A stretch of 64,000 nt of DNA, from assembly GCA_900471515.1 (NCBI GenBank), contig UCFC01000013.1:1-64000 (forward strand), read 5' to 3'. The DNA comes from Hyphomicrobiales bacterium. GTDB taxonomy: Bacteria; Pseudomonadota; Alphaproteobacteria; Rhizobiales; Rhizobiaceae. Below the pieces are notes generated by a model, which saw only the letters and a list, made by a program, of their open reading frames with translations, was not told where the DNA came from and did not search any database. The translations under genes were made by a program, and so were the position numbers. Positions 51,820-62,425 of this stretch are shown here, one piece after another; the stretch's first letter is position 1, and every line of letters begins with the position of its first letter.

Positions 51820-54663
51820 ATGCTCGAAAAGACCTACGATTCCGCCGCCGTCGAACCGAAAATCGCCGCGAAATGGGATGAGGCGGATGCCTTCCGCGCC
51901 GGCGCCAACGCCAAGCCGGGTGCGGAAAGCTTCACCATCGTCATCCCGCCGCCGAATGTCACCGGTTCGCTGCACATGGGCCACGCGCTCAACAATACGC
52001 TGCAGGACATCATGGTGCGGTTCGAGCGCATGCGCGGCAAGGATGTGCTCTGGCAGCCGGGCATGGATCATGCCGGCATCGCCACGCAGATGGTTGTCGA
52101 GCGCAAGCTGATGGAACAGCAGCTTCCCGGCCGCCGCGACATGGGCCGCGAGGCCTTCATCGAAAAGGTCTGGGAGTGGAAGGGTGAATCGGGCGGCCTG
52201 ATCTTCAACCAGCTGAAGCGTCTCGGCGCGTCCTGCGACTGGTCGCGCGAGCGCTTCACCATGGACGAGGGCCTGTCCAAGGCCGTGCTCGAAGTTTTCG
52301 TCACGCTCTACAAGGAAGGCCTGATCTACAAGGACAAGCGCCTCGTCAACTGGGATCCGAAGCTGTTGACGGCAATCTCCGACCTCGAAGTCGAACAGCA
52401 CGAGATCAAGGGCAATCTCTGGCACCTGCGTTATCCGCTGGAGCCGGGTGTCACCTATCAGTATCCGATCGCTTTCGACGAGGAAGGCAAGCCGACCGAA
52501 TGGGAAACCCGCGACTATCTGGTCGTTGCCACCACCCGCCCGGAAACCATGCTTGGCGATACCGGCATTGCCGTCAATCCGCAGGACGAGCGTTACAAGT
52601 CGATTGTCGGCAAGCATGTCATCCTGCCGATCGTCGGTCGCCGCATTCCGATCGTTGCCGACAACTATGCCGATCCGACGGCCGGTACCGGCGCGGTCAA
52701 GATCACGCCGGCGCATGATTTCAACGACTTCGAAGTCGGCAAGCGGGCAGGTCTGCGCGCCATCAACATTATGAATATCGACGGCACGATCACCATCAAG
52801 GACAACGAGGATTTCCTCGAAGGCCTCGATCATCCGGCAGCGCTCCACGGCGCCTGGGATCGCCTTGAAGGGCAGGATCGTTTTCACGCCCGCAAGGTCA
52901 TCGTCGAAATCTTCGAGGAAGCCGGCCTGCTCGACAAGATCGAGCCGCACAAGCACATGGTTCCGCATGGCGATCGCGGCGGTGTGCCGATCGAGCCGCG
53001 CCTGACCGAGCAATGGTATGTCGATGCCAAGACGCTGGCCGAGCCGGCGATCGCCTCCGTTCGCGAAGGCCGCACCAATTTCGTCCCGAAGAACTGGGAA
53101 AAGACCTACTACGAGTGGATGGAAAACATCCAGCCCTGGTGTGTCTCGCGCCAGCTCTGGTGGGGCCATCAGATCCCGGCCTGGTACGGCCCGGACGGGC
53201 AGGTCTTCGTCGAGAAGACCGAAGAAGAGGCTCTGCAGGCGGCTATCCAGCACTATCTTTCGCATGAAGGGCCGATGAAGGCCTTCGTTCAGGACAAGCT
53301 GGAAAACTTCCAGCCAGGTGAGATCCTGACACGCGACGAGGATGTGCTCGACACCTGGTTCTCTTCGGCGCTGTGGCCGTTCTCGACGCTCGGCTGGCCG
53401 GACAAGACGCCGGAGCTCGAGCGCTACTATCCGACCAGCGTTCTCGTCACCGGCTTCGATATCATCTTCTTCTGGGTCGCCCGCATGATGATGATGTCGC
53501 TGCACTTCATGAAGGATGAGGACGACAATCCGGTCGAGCCGTTCCACACCGTCTATGTTCATGCCCTGGTGCGCGACAAGAACGGTCAGAAGATGTCGAA
53601 GTCCAAGGGCAACGTCATCGATCCGCTGGAACTGATCGACGAATACGGTGCGGATGCGCTGCGATTCACCCTGGCGATCATGGCCGCGCAGGGCCGCGAC
53701 GTGAAGCTCGACCCGGCCCGCATCGCCGGCTACCGCAATTTCGGCACCAAGCTCTGGAACGCCACGCGCTTTGCCGAAATGAACGGCGCAAAGAGCGATC
53801 CGCATTTTGTGCCGGAAGCCGCTGAACTGACCATCAACCGCTGGATATTGACGGAGCTTGCCCGTGCGGAACGTGACGTAACGGAAGCGCTCGAAGCCTA
53901 CCGTTTCAACGATGCTGCCGGCGCGCTCTACCGTTTCGTCTGGAACCAGTTCTGCGACTGGTATCTCGAACTCCTGAAGCCGGTCTTCAGCGGCGAGGAT
54001 GAAGGCGCCAAGGCCGAAGCCCAGGCCTGCAGCGCCTATGTTCTGGAAGAGATCTACAAGCTGCTGCATCCCTTCATGCCCTTCATGACCGAAGAGCTGT
54101 GGGCGCATACGGCAGGTGATGGCGCCGAACGCGACGGGCTGCTCTGCCACGCCGAGTGGCCGTCGCCGTCCTATGCCGACAATGCGGCGGCCGATGAGAT
54201 CAACTGGCTCATCGACCTCGTTTCCGGCATCCGCTCCGTCCGCTCGGAAATGAACGTTCCGCCATCGGCCACCGCGCCGCTCGTCGTCGTCGGTGCCAAC
54301 AGCCTGATGCGCGAGCGCCTGTTCCGCCACGACGCGGCCATCAAGCGGCTGGCACGTGTCGAGGCCATTTCGCTTGCCGAATCCGCACCCAAGGGGGCCG
54401 CCCAGATCGTCGTGGCAGAGGCGACCGCCTGCCTGCCGCTCGGCAACCTGATCGATCTTGCCGCCGAAAAGAGCCGTCTCGAAAAGGCGATTGCCAAGGC
54501 CGAAGGCGAAGTCGCGCGCATCGACGGCAAGCTGTCGAACGAGAAGTTCGTCGCCAACGCCAATCCGGAAGTGGTGGAGGCCGAGCGTGAGCGCCATGCG
54601 GAACTGACGAGCCAGATCGCAAGCCTGAGGACTGCTCTGGCGCGAGTTAGCGAAGCGGGATAA
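51820..54663 (+). CDS. valS: Valyl-tRNA synthetase
   Basis: A 947-aa class Ia synthetase that charges tRNA-Val. The HIGH motif is PPPNVTGSLHMGHAL near residue 45. The editing (CP1) domain lies around 170-400 (ATTRPETMLGDTGIAVNP). KMSKS is QKMSKSKGNVIDP near 590. The C-terminal ~70 residues form the tRNA-binding coiled coil (AAEKSRLEKAIAKAEGEVARI). Length and motif spacing are normal. It has its own terminator. Confidence 0.97.
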   Translation: MLEKTYDSAAVEPKIAAKWDEADAFRAGANAKPGAESFTIVIPPPNVTGSLHMGHALNNTLQDIMVRFERMRGKDVLWQPGMDHAGIATQMVVERKLMEQQLPGRRDMGREAFIEKVWEWKGESGGLIFNQLKRLGASCDWSRERFTMDEGLSKAVLEVFVTLYKEGLIYKDKRLVNWDPKLLTAISDLEVEQHEIKGNLWHLRYPLEPGVTYQYPIAFDEEGKPTEWETRDYLVVATTRPETMLGDTGIAVNPQDERYKSIVGKHVILPIVGRRIPIVADNYADPTAGTGAVKITPAHDFNDFEVGKRAGLRAINIMNIDGTITIKDNEDFLEGLDHPAALHGAWDRLEGQDRFHARKVIVEIFEEAGLLDKIEPHKHMVPHGDRGGVPIEPRLTEQWYVDAKTLAEPAIASVREGRTNFVPKNWEKTYYEWMENIQPWCVSRQLWWGHQIPAWYGPDGQVFVEKTEEEALQAAIQHYLSHEGPMKAFVQDKLENFQPGEILTRDEDVLDTWFSSALWPFSTLGWPDKTPELERYYPTSVLVTGFDIIFFWVARMMMMSLHFMKDEDDNPVEPFHTVYVHALVRDKNGQKMSKSKGNVIDPLELIDEYGADALRFTLAIMAAQGRDVKLDPARIAGYRNFGTKLWNATRFAEMNGAKSDPHFVPEAAELTINRWILTELARAERDVTEALEAYRFNDAAGALYRFVWNQFCDWYLELLKPVFSGEDEGAKAEAQACSAYVLEEIYKLLHPFMPFMTEELWAHTAGDGAERDGLLCHAEWPSPSYADNAAADEINWLIDLVSGIRSVRSEMNVPPSATAPLVVVGANSLMRERLFRHDAAIKRLARVEAISLAESAPKGAAQIVVAEATACLPLGNLIDLAAEKSRLEKAIAKAEGEVARIDGKLSNEKFVANANPEVVEAERERHAELTSQIASLRTALARVSEAG

Positions 54664-54692
54664 TCGCGGCTGACGAGTATAACGTTTCTGGA

Positions 54693-54719
54693 GGCGCGTT
54701 CCGTTGGAGCGCGCCTTTT
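54693..54719 (+). terminator. Terminator after valS
   Basis: GGCGCG and CGCGCC arms around an 11-base loop, followed by TTTT, 30 bases beyond the stop codon. Confidence 0.7.
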
Positions 54720-55053
54720 GCGTTAAAAAGTATGACGATTCCACGGAAAACGGGCCATTTTGCCGTTTCCGCCTGTGGATATCACCCGTTTGGGGGATGG
54801 CGTGCGCGAAAACTACCACTGTTGTCAGTTTGATACAGCTGCCACCCTTAGTGGAATGGGAATCTAACAGACCCCTAAAAATCAACAGATAGAAGAATAG
54901 AATTTTATCTATCTGATTTTTTGACGTGCCCGTCAATTCCTTACGTAAATTAGTCATGATGCAACTTCGCGACGCTGCCGGGCGTCTCGTTGCGATTTGT
55001 TAAGCTCCCTAGCACAGTGTGCCTACTTCAATTGCTTGAGTGGGGGAGACACA
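54720..55053. other. AT-rich intergenic region before the FadL-type porin
   Basis: About 330 bases with clearly lower GC than the genes around it and no supported coding frame. It probably carries the porin's promoter and regulatory sites; TTGACG at 54922 with TACGTAAAT downstream is a possible promoter but is not convincing. Confidence 0.5.
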
Positions 55054-56334
55054 ATGGCAGCGCGTATGTTTTCCAGGGGCGTAACATCGCTCATCATCCT
55101 TTCGGCAGTCGCCTCACCCTCCTTTGCGGGTGGTCTGGAGCGCGGCGGCTACAATATCGATCAGCTGTTCGATACCTCGCCCTTCTCGTTCCAGTCGGGC
55201 GTTACCTATGTCTCGCCCCAACGCAAGCTGACGGACGTTCGCGACACGGATACGTCGGCATCCCCGGGCGGTGGCAATCTGAACAACCGCCCGGATACTG
55301 CCGATGAAACAGCGAACTACACTATTCCTTATATTGGCTTTAAAGCCGGTTTTGCCGATACGATCGACTGCCTTGTCGACTATTCCGAGCCCTTCGGCGG
55401 GCATTCCAATCCGGGTCTGAACTGGGCGGGCGCCAACAACAATATCGAGACGGAGATCAAGACCCGCAACTACGGCGGCACCTGCTCCTATCGTTTCGAT
55501 GTCGGCCCCGGACAGCTTCGCATCATCGGCGGCGCCTTCTACCAGGAAGTGGAGGGCTTCAAGGAGCGGCTGGTTTCCACGGTTCCGCTTCTCTTCGGTA
55601 CGGGCACCGGCATCGGCCGCCTCGATCTCGAAGACAGTGGCTGGGGCTGGCGCGCCGGTGTCGCTTACGAGATCCCGGAATATGCGATGCGCATGAGCCT
55701 CGTCTATAACAGCCGCGTAAAATACGACAACCTGACCGGCACGGTGGACCTGACGCAGGTCACTGCACCCGTTCCGCCATTGAATGCCGCGCCCTACGGC
55801 AGCGTCACGTCTGTCTTCGGTTCCGCCGAGGCGCCGGATTCGCTGGAACTGAAACTGCAGAGCGGCATCGCTCCGGATTGGCTCGCCTTCGGTTCGGTCA
55901 AGTGGACGAACTGGAGCGTCCTGCAATCGGTGCCTTTCTGCCCGACGTCGACAAAGGGCTTGGCCGCCTGCACCTCCGGCGGGGCGACGGAACTGACCTC
56001 GCTCGACCTTCTCTATCGCGACGGCTGGACGATCACCGGCGGTGTCGGCCACAAGTTCAACGATCAGTGGGCCGGTGCCGTCAGCCTGACCTGGGACCGC
56101 GGCACCAGCCACGGCTACGGCGCGCAGACCGACAGCTGGACGCTGGGCGTGGGCGCGGCCTTCACGCCGACCGAACATATCGAGTGGCGCGTTGCCGGTG
56201 CGGTCGGCCTGCTGACGAGCGGCTCGTCCGGTGCCGTGACCCAGAACGGCGTCACGTTCGGAGACGACGTTTCCTATTCCTTCGGCAACGATCTGGTTGC
56301 CGCGCTGTCGACCAGCATAAAGGTCAAGTTTTAA
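55054..56334 (+). CDS. OmpP1/FadL-family outer membrane transporter
   Basis: A 426-aa beta-barrel protein. It has a Sec signal (MAARMFSRGVTSLIILSAVA, cleaved near SFAGG). The mature N-terminus GGLERGGYNIDQLFDTSPFSFQSGVTYVSP matches the hatch region of FadL-type proteins. Alternating beta strands run to the terminal FGNDLVAALSTSIKVKF, which ends in Phe as barrels do. Two pairs of cysteines (DCLVDY, TCSYRF and FCPTS, ACTSGG) could form disulphides. FadL relatives take up hydrophobic compounds such as long-chain fatty acids. ATG 55054 with GGGGGAG before it is chosen over the open frame upstream. Confidence 0.88.
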   Translation: MAARMFSRGVTSLIILSAVASPSFAGGLERGGYNIDQLFDTSPFSFQSGVTYVSPQRKLTDVRDTDTSASPGGGNLNNRPDTADETANYTIPYIGFKAGFADTIDCLVDYSEPFGGHSNPGLNWAGANNNIETEIKTRNYGGTCSYRFDVGPGQLRIIGGAFYQEVEGFKERLVSTVPLLFGTGTGIGRLDLEDSGWGWRAGVAYEIPEYAMRMSLVYNSRVKYDNLTGTVDLTQVTAPVPPLNAAPYGSVTSVFGSAEAPDSLELKLQSGIAPDWLAFGSVKWTNWSVLQSVPFCPTSTKGLAACTSGGATELTSLDLLYRDGWTITGGVGHKFNDQWAGAVSLTWDRGTSHGYGAQTDSWTLGVGAAFTPTEHIEWRVAGAVGLLTSGSSGAVTQNGVTFGDDVSYSFGNDLVAALSTSIKVKF

Positions 56335-56356
56335 TTCCCTGCTTTGAAGAATTGAG

Positions 56357-56384
56357 GAGTCCGGCAGCGCCGGGCTCTTCTTTG
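56357..56384 (+). terminator. Terminator of the FadL-type porin gene
   Basis: GAGTCCGGC-AGC-GCCGGGCTC with one G-T pair, followed by TTCTTTG, 22 bases after the stop codon. Confidence 0.85.
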
Positions 56385-57048
56385 TTGACCTCTCTTAATC
56401 ATCCCATCTTCTCGTCTCGTTTTGTGACGATTCAGCAACACTTTTTTACGACGGTTCGCGTATGGTGGCGGCGGGGCGAATTTGTCCATTTCCCGCCACA
56501 AAGAGGGCGCAGCGCTATTGGCGGGCGAGGAGATGACAAGCGTAAGGTGTGCGTAAGCATTAGCATGGGTCGAATTTTTTCCGGCAACGCCAGATATCGC
56601 GGGAGCAGCGGCGAAAGGCCAGCGGCAGCGGCCGTTTCGCTTTTCGCCAAAGGCGTTTCCGGCCGGAAATCCACCCCTTCGGCAGTGTTGCAGATTTACT
56701 CGTTTCAATCATTTTCACTTCGCCGGCATGAGGCTTCGTCCTCCACGGACGGTAGCGATACCGGTTTGGTCACATTTGCTGTTTACGAAGACGATAAAGG
56801 CGGTCGGGTGAGGACTCGGATCGCGAGGAGAGTACCACAGGCATCGCAGGTGGGCCGTGCCGGAAGCCGGATGGTTCACAAGGGTGTGCTGGTTTTGAAA
56901 GAGGGGCATGGGGCTGGAAGCGACGCGGGCAAAGGGGCCTTGGAGCCCGCCGCGGGATCGCTCGCCTGGAAGGAATGCATCCACGCGGGCAGAACGGCAA
57001 AAAAAGCCGCCGCCAGGCGTCTGTGATGAACGAAAGAAACCGGTAAAG
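56385..57048. other. Long leader region of exoR
   Basis: About 660 bases lie between the porin terminator and the exoR start with no convincing gene. Frames that cross it are only extensions of neighbours and lack ribosome sites and domains. The stretch must contain the exoR promoter and perhaps a long untranslated leader; no riboswitch or strong attenuator is apparent to me. Confidence 0.55.
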
Positions 57049-57852
57049 ATGGTAACGTCCGAGTTCAGACTGTTCAAATTCACGCTGCTCAGCATGTCGA
57101 TGGCCGTTTCGCTGGCCCTGGCCTGTCCGGTCCTGGCATTCGACATCAAGACGGGCGTGACGAAGGAATCGGGACCCTTCGATCTCTTCAAGTTCGGTTT
57201 CAAGGCTTACAAGAACGGTCAGAAGGAAGAGGCGGTAGAGGCCTATAAATACGCCGCCGAGAAGGGCCACACCGGTTCGCGCTGGGCGCTCGCCAACATG
57301 TATGCCGATGGCGACGGCGTGGCGCAGGACGATTTCGAAGCCTTCAAGATCTACAGCGAGATTGCCCAGCAGGGCGTGGAGCCCGGCTCGGAGGATACCG
57401 GCTTCTTCATCAATGCGCTGCTGTCGCTGGCCAACTACTACAAGCACGGCATTGCCGGCAGCCCGGTGAAGATCGACCTCAACCAGGCCCGGCAGCTCTA
57501 TTTCCAGGTCGCTTCCACCTTCGGTGTTCCCGAGGCGCAGTTCCAACTCGCGCAGATGATGCTCGCGGGCGAGGGCGGCAGCGCCAACATCAACCAGGCC
57601 AAGAAATGGCTCAATCAGGCCCGCAAGAGCGGCCATCCCGGCGCCATGGCGGTCTTCGGCAACATCCTCTTCGATGAGGGCCAGTCTGCCCGCGGTCTGG
57701 CGCTGATGACGGCCGCCCTCGACCGCTGCAAGCCGAAGGATTGCGGCTGGATGCAGTCGCTGCAGGAAGATGCCTTTTCCGTCGCCAGCGAAGCGGACCG
57801 GCGCACGGCCGTCTCCCTGTCGCATACGATTGCGAGCGGTTCGGACGACTGA
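57049..57852 (+). CDS. exoR: ExoR, periplasmic regulator with Sel1 repeats
   Basis: ExoR binds the periplasmic side of the sensor kinase ExoS and keeps the ExoS/ChvI pathway off, which restrains succinoglycan synthesis and controls motility and host entry. This 267-aa protein matches the S. meliloti form closely: signal peptide ending VLAFDIKTGV, then KESGPFDLFKFGFKAYKNGQ, and Sel1-like repeats (AAEKGHTGSRWALANMYADG, then FGVPEAQFQLAQMMLAGEGG, KSGHPGAMAVFGNILFDEG). The VLAFDI context includes the region proteolysed in S. meliloti to release the system. The ATG at 57049 starts the signal directly; the longer frame is not needed. Confidence 0.93.
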   Translation: MVTSEFRLFKFTLLSMSMAVSLALACPVLAFDIKTGVTKESGPFDLFKFGFKAYKNGQKEEAVEAYKYAAEKGHTGSRWALANMYADGDGVAQDDFEAFKIYSEIAQQGVEPGSEDTGFFINALLSLANYYKHGIAGSPVKIDLNQARQLYFQVASTFGVPEAQFQLAQMMLAGEGGSANINQAKKWLNQARKSGHPGAMAVFGNILFDEGQSARGLALMTAALDRCKPKDCGWMQSLQEDAFSVASEADRRTAVSLSHTIASGSDD

Positions 57853-57862
57853 TTTCTAAAGC

Positions 57863-58654
57863 TCAGGCGGCAAAATCGAAATAAGCCACGACCGGCACGT
57901 GGTCGGATGGCTTTTCCCAGGCGCGCACATGTTTTTCGATCGCCACTGAGGTCATGTGGTCGGCAGCCTCCGGCGATAGCATCAAATGGTCGATGCGGAT
58001 GCCGTTGTTCTTCGGCCATGCGCCGGCCTGATAATCCCAGAAGGAATAGAGTGCCGTCGCATCGGTTGCCGAGCGCACGGCATCGACGAGGCCGAGGTTT
58101 TCCAGGCGGCGGAAGGATGCGCGCGTCTGCGGCAGGAAGAGCGCATCGCTTGCCCAGACCTTCGGGTCGAAGCAGTCATGCGGCTCGGGAATGACGTTAT
58201 AATCACCGGCGAGGATAAGAATTTCCTCGTATTCGAGGCGTTCCGTCGCGAATTTGCGCAGACGTTCCATCCAGGCGAGCTTGTAGGGATATTTTTCCGT
58301 TTCCGGCGGGTTGCCGTTCGGCAGGTAAAGGCAGCAGACGCGCGCCACCTTGTTGCCGGGGAGGGAGAAGACGGCTTCGAGGAATCGCGCCTGCTCATCG
58401 AGCGGATCGCCCGGCAGGCCGCGATTGACTTCGGAAGGCGAGCTCTTGGAAAGAATGGCGACGCCGTTGAAGCCTTTCTGCCCGTGCGTTTCCACATGGT
58501 AGCCGAGTGCTTCGATTTCGAGACGCGGAAAGCCTTCGTCGACCGTCTTGATTTCCTGCAGGCAGACGATGTCAGGATTGGAATCTTTCAGCCATTGCGT
58601 GAGATTATCGATGCGCGCCTTGACGCCGTTGATGTTCCAGGTCGCGATCTTCAT
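57863..58654 (-). CDS. xthA: Exodeoxyribonuclease III
   Basis: A 263-aa AP endonuclease/3' exonuclease for base excision repair. It starts MKIATWNINGVKARIDNLTQWL. The metal and catalytic residues lie in CLQEIKT (Glu near residue 36), the YLPNGNPPETEKY segment, LAGDYNVIPEPHD (Asp/Asn near 150) and the terminal SDHVPVVAYFDF (Asp/His). It converges on exoR with only ten bases between the stop codons. Confidence 0.94.
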   Translation of the reverse strand: MKIATWNINGVKARIDNLTQWLKDSNPDIVCLQEIKTVDEGFPRLEIEALGYHVETHGQKGFNGVAILSKSSPSEVNRGLPGDPLDEQARFLEAVFSLPGNKVARVCCLYLPNGNPPETEKYPYKLAWMERLRKFATERLEYEEILILAGDYNVIPEPHDCFDPKVWASDALFLPQTRASFRRLENLGLVDAVRSATDATALYSFWDYQAGAWPKNNGIRIDHLMLSPEAADHMTSVAIEKHVRAWEKPSDHVPVVAYFDFAA

Positions 58655-58720
58655 GGCTCTGTCCTGTGTCTGTCCGGAATGTTCTTCTATCGCGCTCCGG
58701 CGCCGGCGGACAAGACGGGA

Positions 58721-58750
58721 AACCGGCCGGAAGGCAATCTTCGGCCGGTT
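58721..58750 (-). terminator. Terminator of erpA
   Basis: AACCGGCCG and CGGCCGGTT form a perfect 9-bp stem around a 12-base loop, 23 bases beyond the erpA stop on the minus strand. Confidence 0.65.
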
Positions 58751-58773
58751 ATCGGTGGAAAGCAGGTATCGCG

Positions 58774-59106
58774 TCAGATTGCGAAGCTGGTGCCGCAGCC
58801 GCAGCTTGCCACCGCATTCGGATTCTTGATCTGGAAGGACTGGCCGAGCAGGTTGTCGACGAAATCGATCTCGGAGCCGGCCATATAGACCAGCGAGAGG
58901 CTGTCGATCAGCACCTTGGCGTCGTTCTTCTCGACGATGACATCGTCCTCGGCGGCAGCGTCCACGAGATCGAACTTGTAGGAAAAGCCGGAACAGCCGC
59001 CGCCTTCTACGGAGACGCGCAAGGCGCTCTTGCCGGGATCGCTGCCGACGATGGCGGCAATACGCTTTGCCGCGGCATCGGAAAGGGTTACATTCGCTTC
59101 AGTCAT
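58774..59106 (-). CDS. erpA: Iron-sulfur cluster insertion protein ErpA
   Basis: A 110-aa A-type carrier that passes [2Fe-2S] or [4Fe-4S] clusters to target enzymes. The three ligand cysteines are seen: GGGCSGFSYKF near residue 42 and ASCGCGTSF at the C-terminus. The ErpA-like block VYMAGSEIDFVDNLLGQSFQIKNPNA is present. AGGAGG stands before ATG 59106, so the frame's further upstream codons are ignored. It is divergent from dgt. Confidence 0.92.
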   Translation of the reverse strand: MTEANVTLSDAAAKRIAAIVGSDPGKSALRVSVEGGGCSGFSYKFDLVDAAAEDDVIVEKNDAKVLIDSLSLVYMAGSEIDFVDNLLGQSFQIKNPNAVASCGCGTSFAI

Positions 59107-59326
59107 TTTTCCTCCTGCCGGGGTCAAGATCCGGAGAGAATCCGATTTGCACGTTTGATGTTCAAACGCATGATATCAAAGAAACTTATCATGATCCTTC
59201 CGTAAAGGACAGGATTTGGCGAAGCGGTCGACAAAGCGCCTCTTTGCCGTTTCTGTAAGCTATAGGTATGAAGAGCGGAAAGCGGCGTCAATGGGCAAGG
59301 CCGCAACGCGTTTGTGACGGTGAAGA

Positions 59327-60544
59327 ATGAGCTTCGACAGGCATGCATTGGGTTTCGGTTATGGCGAACGCGCGGTCTATGCGGCGGATCCGTGGAATTC
59401 GCGCGGGCGCCTCTATCCGGAAAGCGGCAGCCCGACGCGTTCCGATTTCCAGCGCGACCGTGACCGCATCGTCCATACGACGGCCTTTCGCCGGCTGAAA
59501 CACAAGACTCAGGTTTTTATCGCCCAGGACGGCGACCATTACCGCACGCGCCTGACACATACGATCGAGGTGGCGCAGATCGCCCGCGCCCTTGCCCGCG
59601 CCCTGAAGGCCGATGAGGATCTCGCCGAGGGTGTGGCGCTCGTCCACGATTTCGGCCACACCCCCTTCGGCCATACCGGCGAGGATGCGCTGCATGAGGA
59701 ACTGCTGCCCTATGGCGGCTTCGATCACAATGCCCAATCCTTGCGCATCGTCACCAAGCTCGAGCGGCGTTATGCCGAATTCGACGGCATCAACCTGACC
59801 TGGGAAAGCCTGGAAGGCCTCGTGAAGCACAACGGCCCGCTGCTGACGGCCGATGGTGTGGGCACGCGCGGACCGGTGCCGCAGCCGATTCTCGACTATT
59901 GCGAGCTGCACGATCTGGAGCTGGCGAGCTATGCGAGCCTGGAGGCCCAGGTGGCGGCAATTGCCGATGACATCGCTTACAATACCCATGACATCGACGA
60001 CGGCCTGCGCTCGGGCTACCTGAATTTCGAGATGCTGGAGGAGATTCCCTTCCTCGCCGGACTGATGGCCGAGGTGAGGGAGCGTTACCCGCATCTGGAG
60101 CCGAGTCGCTTCACGCATGAGATCATGCGCCGCCAGATCACGCGCATGGTCGAGGATGTGATCGGTGTGGCGCAGAAGCGCCTTGCGGCGCTGCAGCCGC
60201 AAAGCGCCGACGATATCCGCAGGGCGGATCACGTGATTGCGACCTTTTCGGATGAGATGGCCGAAACCGACACGCAGATCAAGGCGATGCTCTTCAAGCG
60301 CATCTATCGCAATGCCGATATCATGCGCATCCGCGCCGGTGCCGCCCAGATCGTCAAGGATCTCTTCGGCGCCTATATGGCCAATCCCAAGGAGATGCAG
60401 AGCCATTACTGGGTAGACCATATCGCCGGCCTTTCGGATGCGCCCAAGGCGCGGCATGTCGGCGATTATCTGGCCGGCATGACGGATACCTATGCCATCA
60501 GTGCCCACAGGCGATTGTTTGACCACACTCCGGATTTGCGATAG
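59327..60544 (+). CDS. dgt: Deoxyguanosinetriphosphate triphosphohydrolase-like protein
   Basis: A 405-aa HD-superfamily dNTPase that splits dGTP (or other dNTPs) to deoxynucleoside and triphosphate. The HD ligands are in [14 protein letters not shown] (His near residue 73) and [18 protein letters not shown] (His-Asp near 106), and the later Asp is in [17 protein letters not shown]. The length is of the shorter dgt-like type 2 family. It precedes argS by 62 bases, and the erpA-dgt-argS-SPOR order is widely kept in Rhizobiales. Confidence 0.93.
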   Translation: MSFDRHALGFGYGERAVYAADPWNSRGRLYPESGSPTRSDFQRDRDRIVHTTAFRRLKHKTQVFIAQDGDHYRTRLTHTIEVAQIARALARALKADEDLAEGVALVHDFGHTPFGHTGEDALHEELLPYGGFDHNAQSLRIVTKLERRYAEFDGINLTWESLEGLVKHNGPLLTADGVGTRGPVPQPILDYCELHDLELASYASLEAQVAAIADDIAYNTHDIDDGLRSGYLNFEMLEEIPFLAGLMAEVRERYPHLEPSRFTHEIMRRQITRMVEDVIGVAQKRLAALQPQSADDIRRADHVIATFSDEMAETDTQIKAMLFKRIYRNADIMRIRAGAAQIVKDLFGAYMANPKEMQSHYWVDHIAGLSDAPKARHVGDYLAGMTDTYAISAHRRLFDHTPDLR

Positions 60545-60606
60545 GCAGCGGGCGCCCGGCAGCCGCCGGCAAACCTGTTGGCACAGCCTGTGCATGGAAG
60601 AGTGCG

Positions 60607-62364
60607 ATGAACCTTTTTACCGATTTTGAAGCCAGGATTAAAAACGCCCTTGAACAGCTCGATCTGGTCAAGGAAAAGCGATCCGAGCTCGATTTCGGCC
60701 GCATTGCCGTCGAGCCGCCGCGCGATGCGAGCCACGGCGATGTCGCGACCAACGCCGCCATGGTGCTTGCCAAGCCGCTTGGCACCAATCCGCGTGCGCT
60801 TGCCGAAATCATCATCGCCAAGCTGCAGGAAGACGCCGATGTCGCCGAGGTCTCGGTCGCCGGCCCCGGCTTCATCAATATCCGGCTCTCCGTCGGTTAC
60901 TGGCAGCGCCTGCTTGCCTCTATGATCCAGTCGGGCACCGCTTACGGCCGCTCGGGCCTGGGGCAGGGCAGGAAGGTCAATGTCGAATATGTCTCGGCCA
61001 ATCCGACCGGCCCCATGCATGTCGGCCATTGCCGTGGCGCCGTCGTCGGCGACGCGCTGGCGAACCTGCTTGCCTTTGCCGGCTATGATGTCGTCAAGGA
61101 ATATTACATCAACGACGCCGGTTCGCAGATCGACGTGCTCGCCCGCTCCGTCTTCCTGCGTTACCGCGAAGCGCTCGGCGAAAAGATCGGCGAAATCCCG
61201 TCCGGCCTCTATCCCGGCGACTATCTGGTCCCGGTCGGGGAATCGCTTGCCGGCGAATATGGCGTGCGCCTGCACAACATGCCGGAAGAGCAGTGGATGC
61301 CGATCGTCAAGGATCGGGCGATCGAGATGATGATGGCGATGATCCGCGAGGATCTTGCCGCCCTCAACGTCCATCACGACATCTTCTTCTCGGAGCGTAC
61401 GCTGCATGCCAATGGCGCGGCCGCCATCCGCACCGCCATCAACGATCTGACCTTCAAGGGCTATGTCTACAAGGGCACGCTGCCGCCGCCGAAGGGCCAG
61501 TTGCCCGAGGACTGGGAAGACCGCGAGCAGACGCTTTTCCGCTCGACCGAGGTCGGCGACGACATCGACCGTCCGCTCATCAAGTCGGACGGCTCCTATA
61601 CCTATTTCGCCGCCGATGTCGCCTATTTCAAGAACAAGTTCGACCGCGGCTTCGACGAGATGATCTATGTGCTCGGCGCCGATCACGGCGGCTACGTGAA
61701 GCGGCTGGAGGCTGTCGCGCGCGGCGTTTCCGACGGTAAGGCCAAGCTGACTGTGCTGCTCTGCCAGCTCGTCAAGCTCTTCCGCAATGGTGAGCCGGTT
61801 AAGATGTCGAAGCGTTCGGGCGATTTTGTCACATTGCGCGACGTGGTTGATGAGGTCGGGCGTGATTCGGTCCGCTTCATGATGCTTTACCGCAAGAATT
61901 CCGAGCCGTTGGACTTCGATTTCGCAAAAGTAACGGAGCAATCGAAAGATAATCCGGTCTTTTACGTGCAGTATGCGCATGCCCGCTGCATGTCCGTCTT
62001 CCGGCAGGCGAAGGAAGCCTTCCCCGATCTTGCCCCGACGCCCGAGCTTTTGGCGCAATCCGTTGCAGGCATTACGGATTCGGCCGAATTGCAGCTCATT
62101 GCCAAGGCCGCGGAATTCCCGCGCGTCGTCGAAAGCGCGGCCCAGTCCCAGGAGCCGCATCGCATCGCTTTTTACCTCTATGATCTTGCCAGCGCCTTCC
62201 ACGCCCACTGGAACAAAGGTAAAGATCAGACCGAATTACGATTTGTTAACGATAAGAACCGAGAATCGAGTATTGCCAGACTTGGGCTGGTGTACGCCGT
62301 CGCGTCGGTTTTGAAGTCGGGACTTGCCATTACGGGCACTGCCGCACCGGACGAAATGCGATAA
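60607..62364 (+). CDS. argS: Arginyl-tRNA synthetase
   Basis: A 585-aa class I synthetase that charges tRNA-Arg. The N-terminal Add-1 domain covers about 1-110. The HIGH-type motif is [17 protein letters not shown] near residue 132. A KMSK-type sequence is present ([13 protein letters not shown] near 398), which many ArgRS proteins lack. The DALR anticodon-binding domain ends the protein. It lies between dgt and the SPOR-type gene, all in one direction. Confidence 0.96.
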   Translation: MNLFTDFEARIKNALEQLDLVKEKRSELDFGRIAVEPPRDASHGDVATNAAMVLAKPLGTNPRALAEIIIAKLQEDADVAEVSVAGPGFINIRLSVGYWQRLLASMIQSGTAYGRSGLGQGRKVNVEYVSANPTGPMHVGHCRGAVVGDALANLLAFAGYDVVKEYYINDAGSQIDVLARSVFLRYREALGEKIGEIPSGLYPGDYLVPVGESLAGEYGVRLHNMPEEQWMPIVKDRAIEMMMAMIREDLAALNVHHDIFFSERTLHANGAAAIRTAINDLTFKGYVYKGTLPPPKGQLPEDWEDREQTLFRSTEVGDDIDRPLIKSDGSYTYFAADVAYFKNKFDRGFDEMIYVLGADHGGYVKRLEAVARGVSDGKAKLTVLLCQLVKLFRNGEPVKMSKRSGDFVTLRDVVDEVGRDSVRFMMLYRKNSEPLDFDFAKVTEQSKDNPVFYVQYAHARCMSVFRQAKEAFPDLAPTPELLAQSVAGITDSAELQLIAKAAEFPRVVESAAQSQEPHRIAFYLYDLASAFHAHWNKGKDQTELRFVNDKNRESSIARLGLVYAVASVLKSGLAITGTAAPDEMR

Positions 62365-62425
62365 CGTCACCATTTCCCCACAATGCGCTGGCATTGAAGT
62401 GTTTGCGTTTTTGAGTGGGATGGGC

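Noticed and set aside
50926..54957. A 1343-codon open frame on the minus strand opposite popZ and valS
   Set aside because: It is the mirror of two clear genes in GC-rich codon use; it has no ribosome site, no domain and a His/Asp/Arg composition typical of antisense frames.
55878..57026. A plus-strand frame overlapping the porin end and the exoR leader
   Set aside because: It runs in the wrong frame of the porin, then through non-coding DNA, with no start signal or domain.
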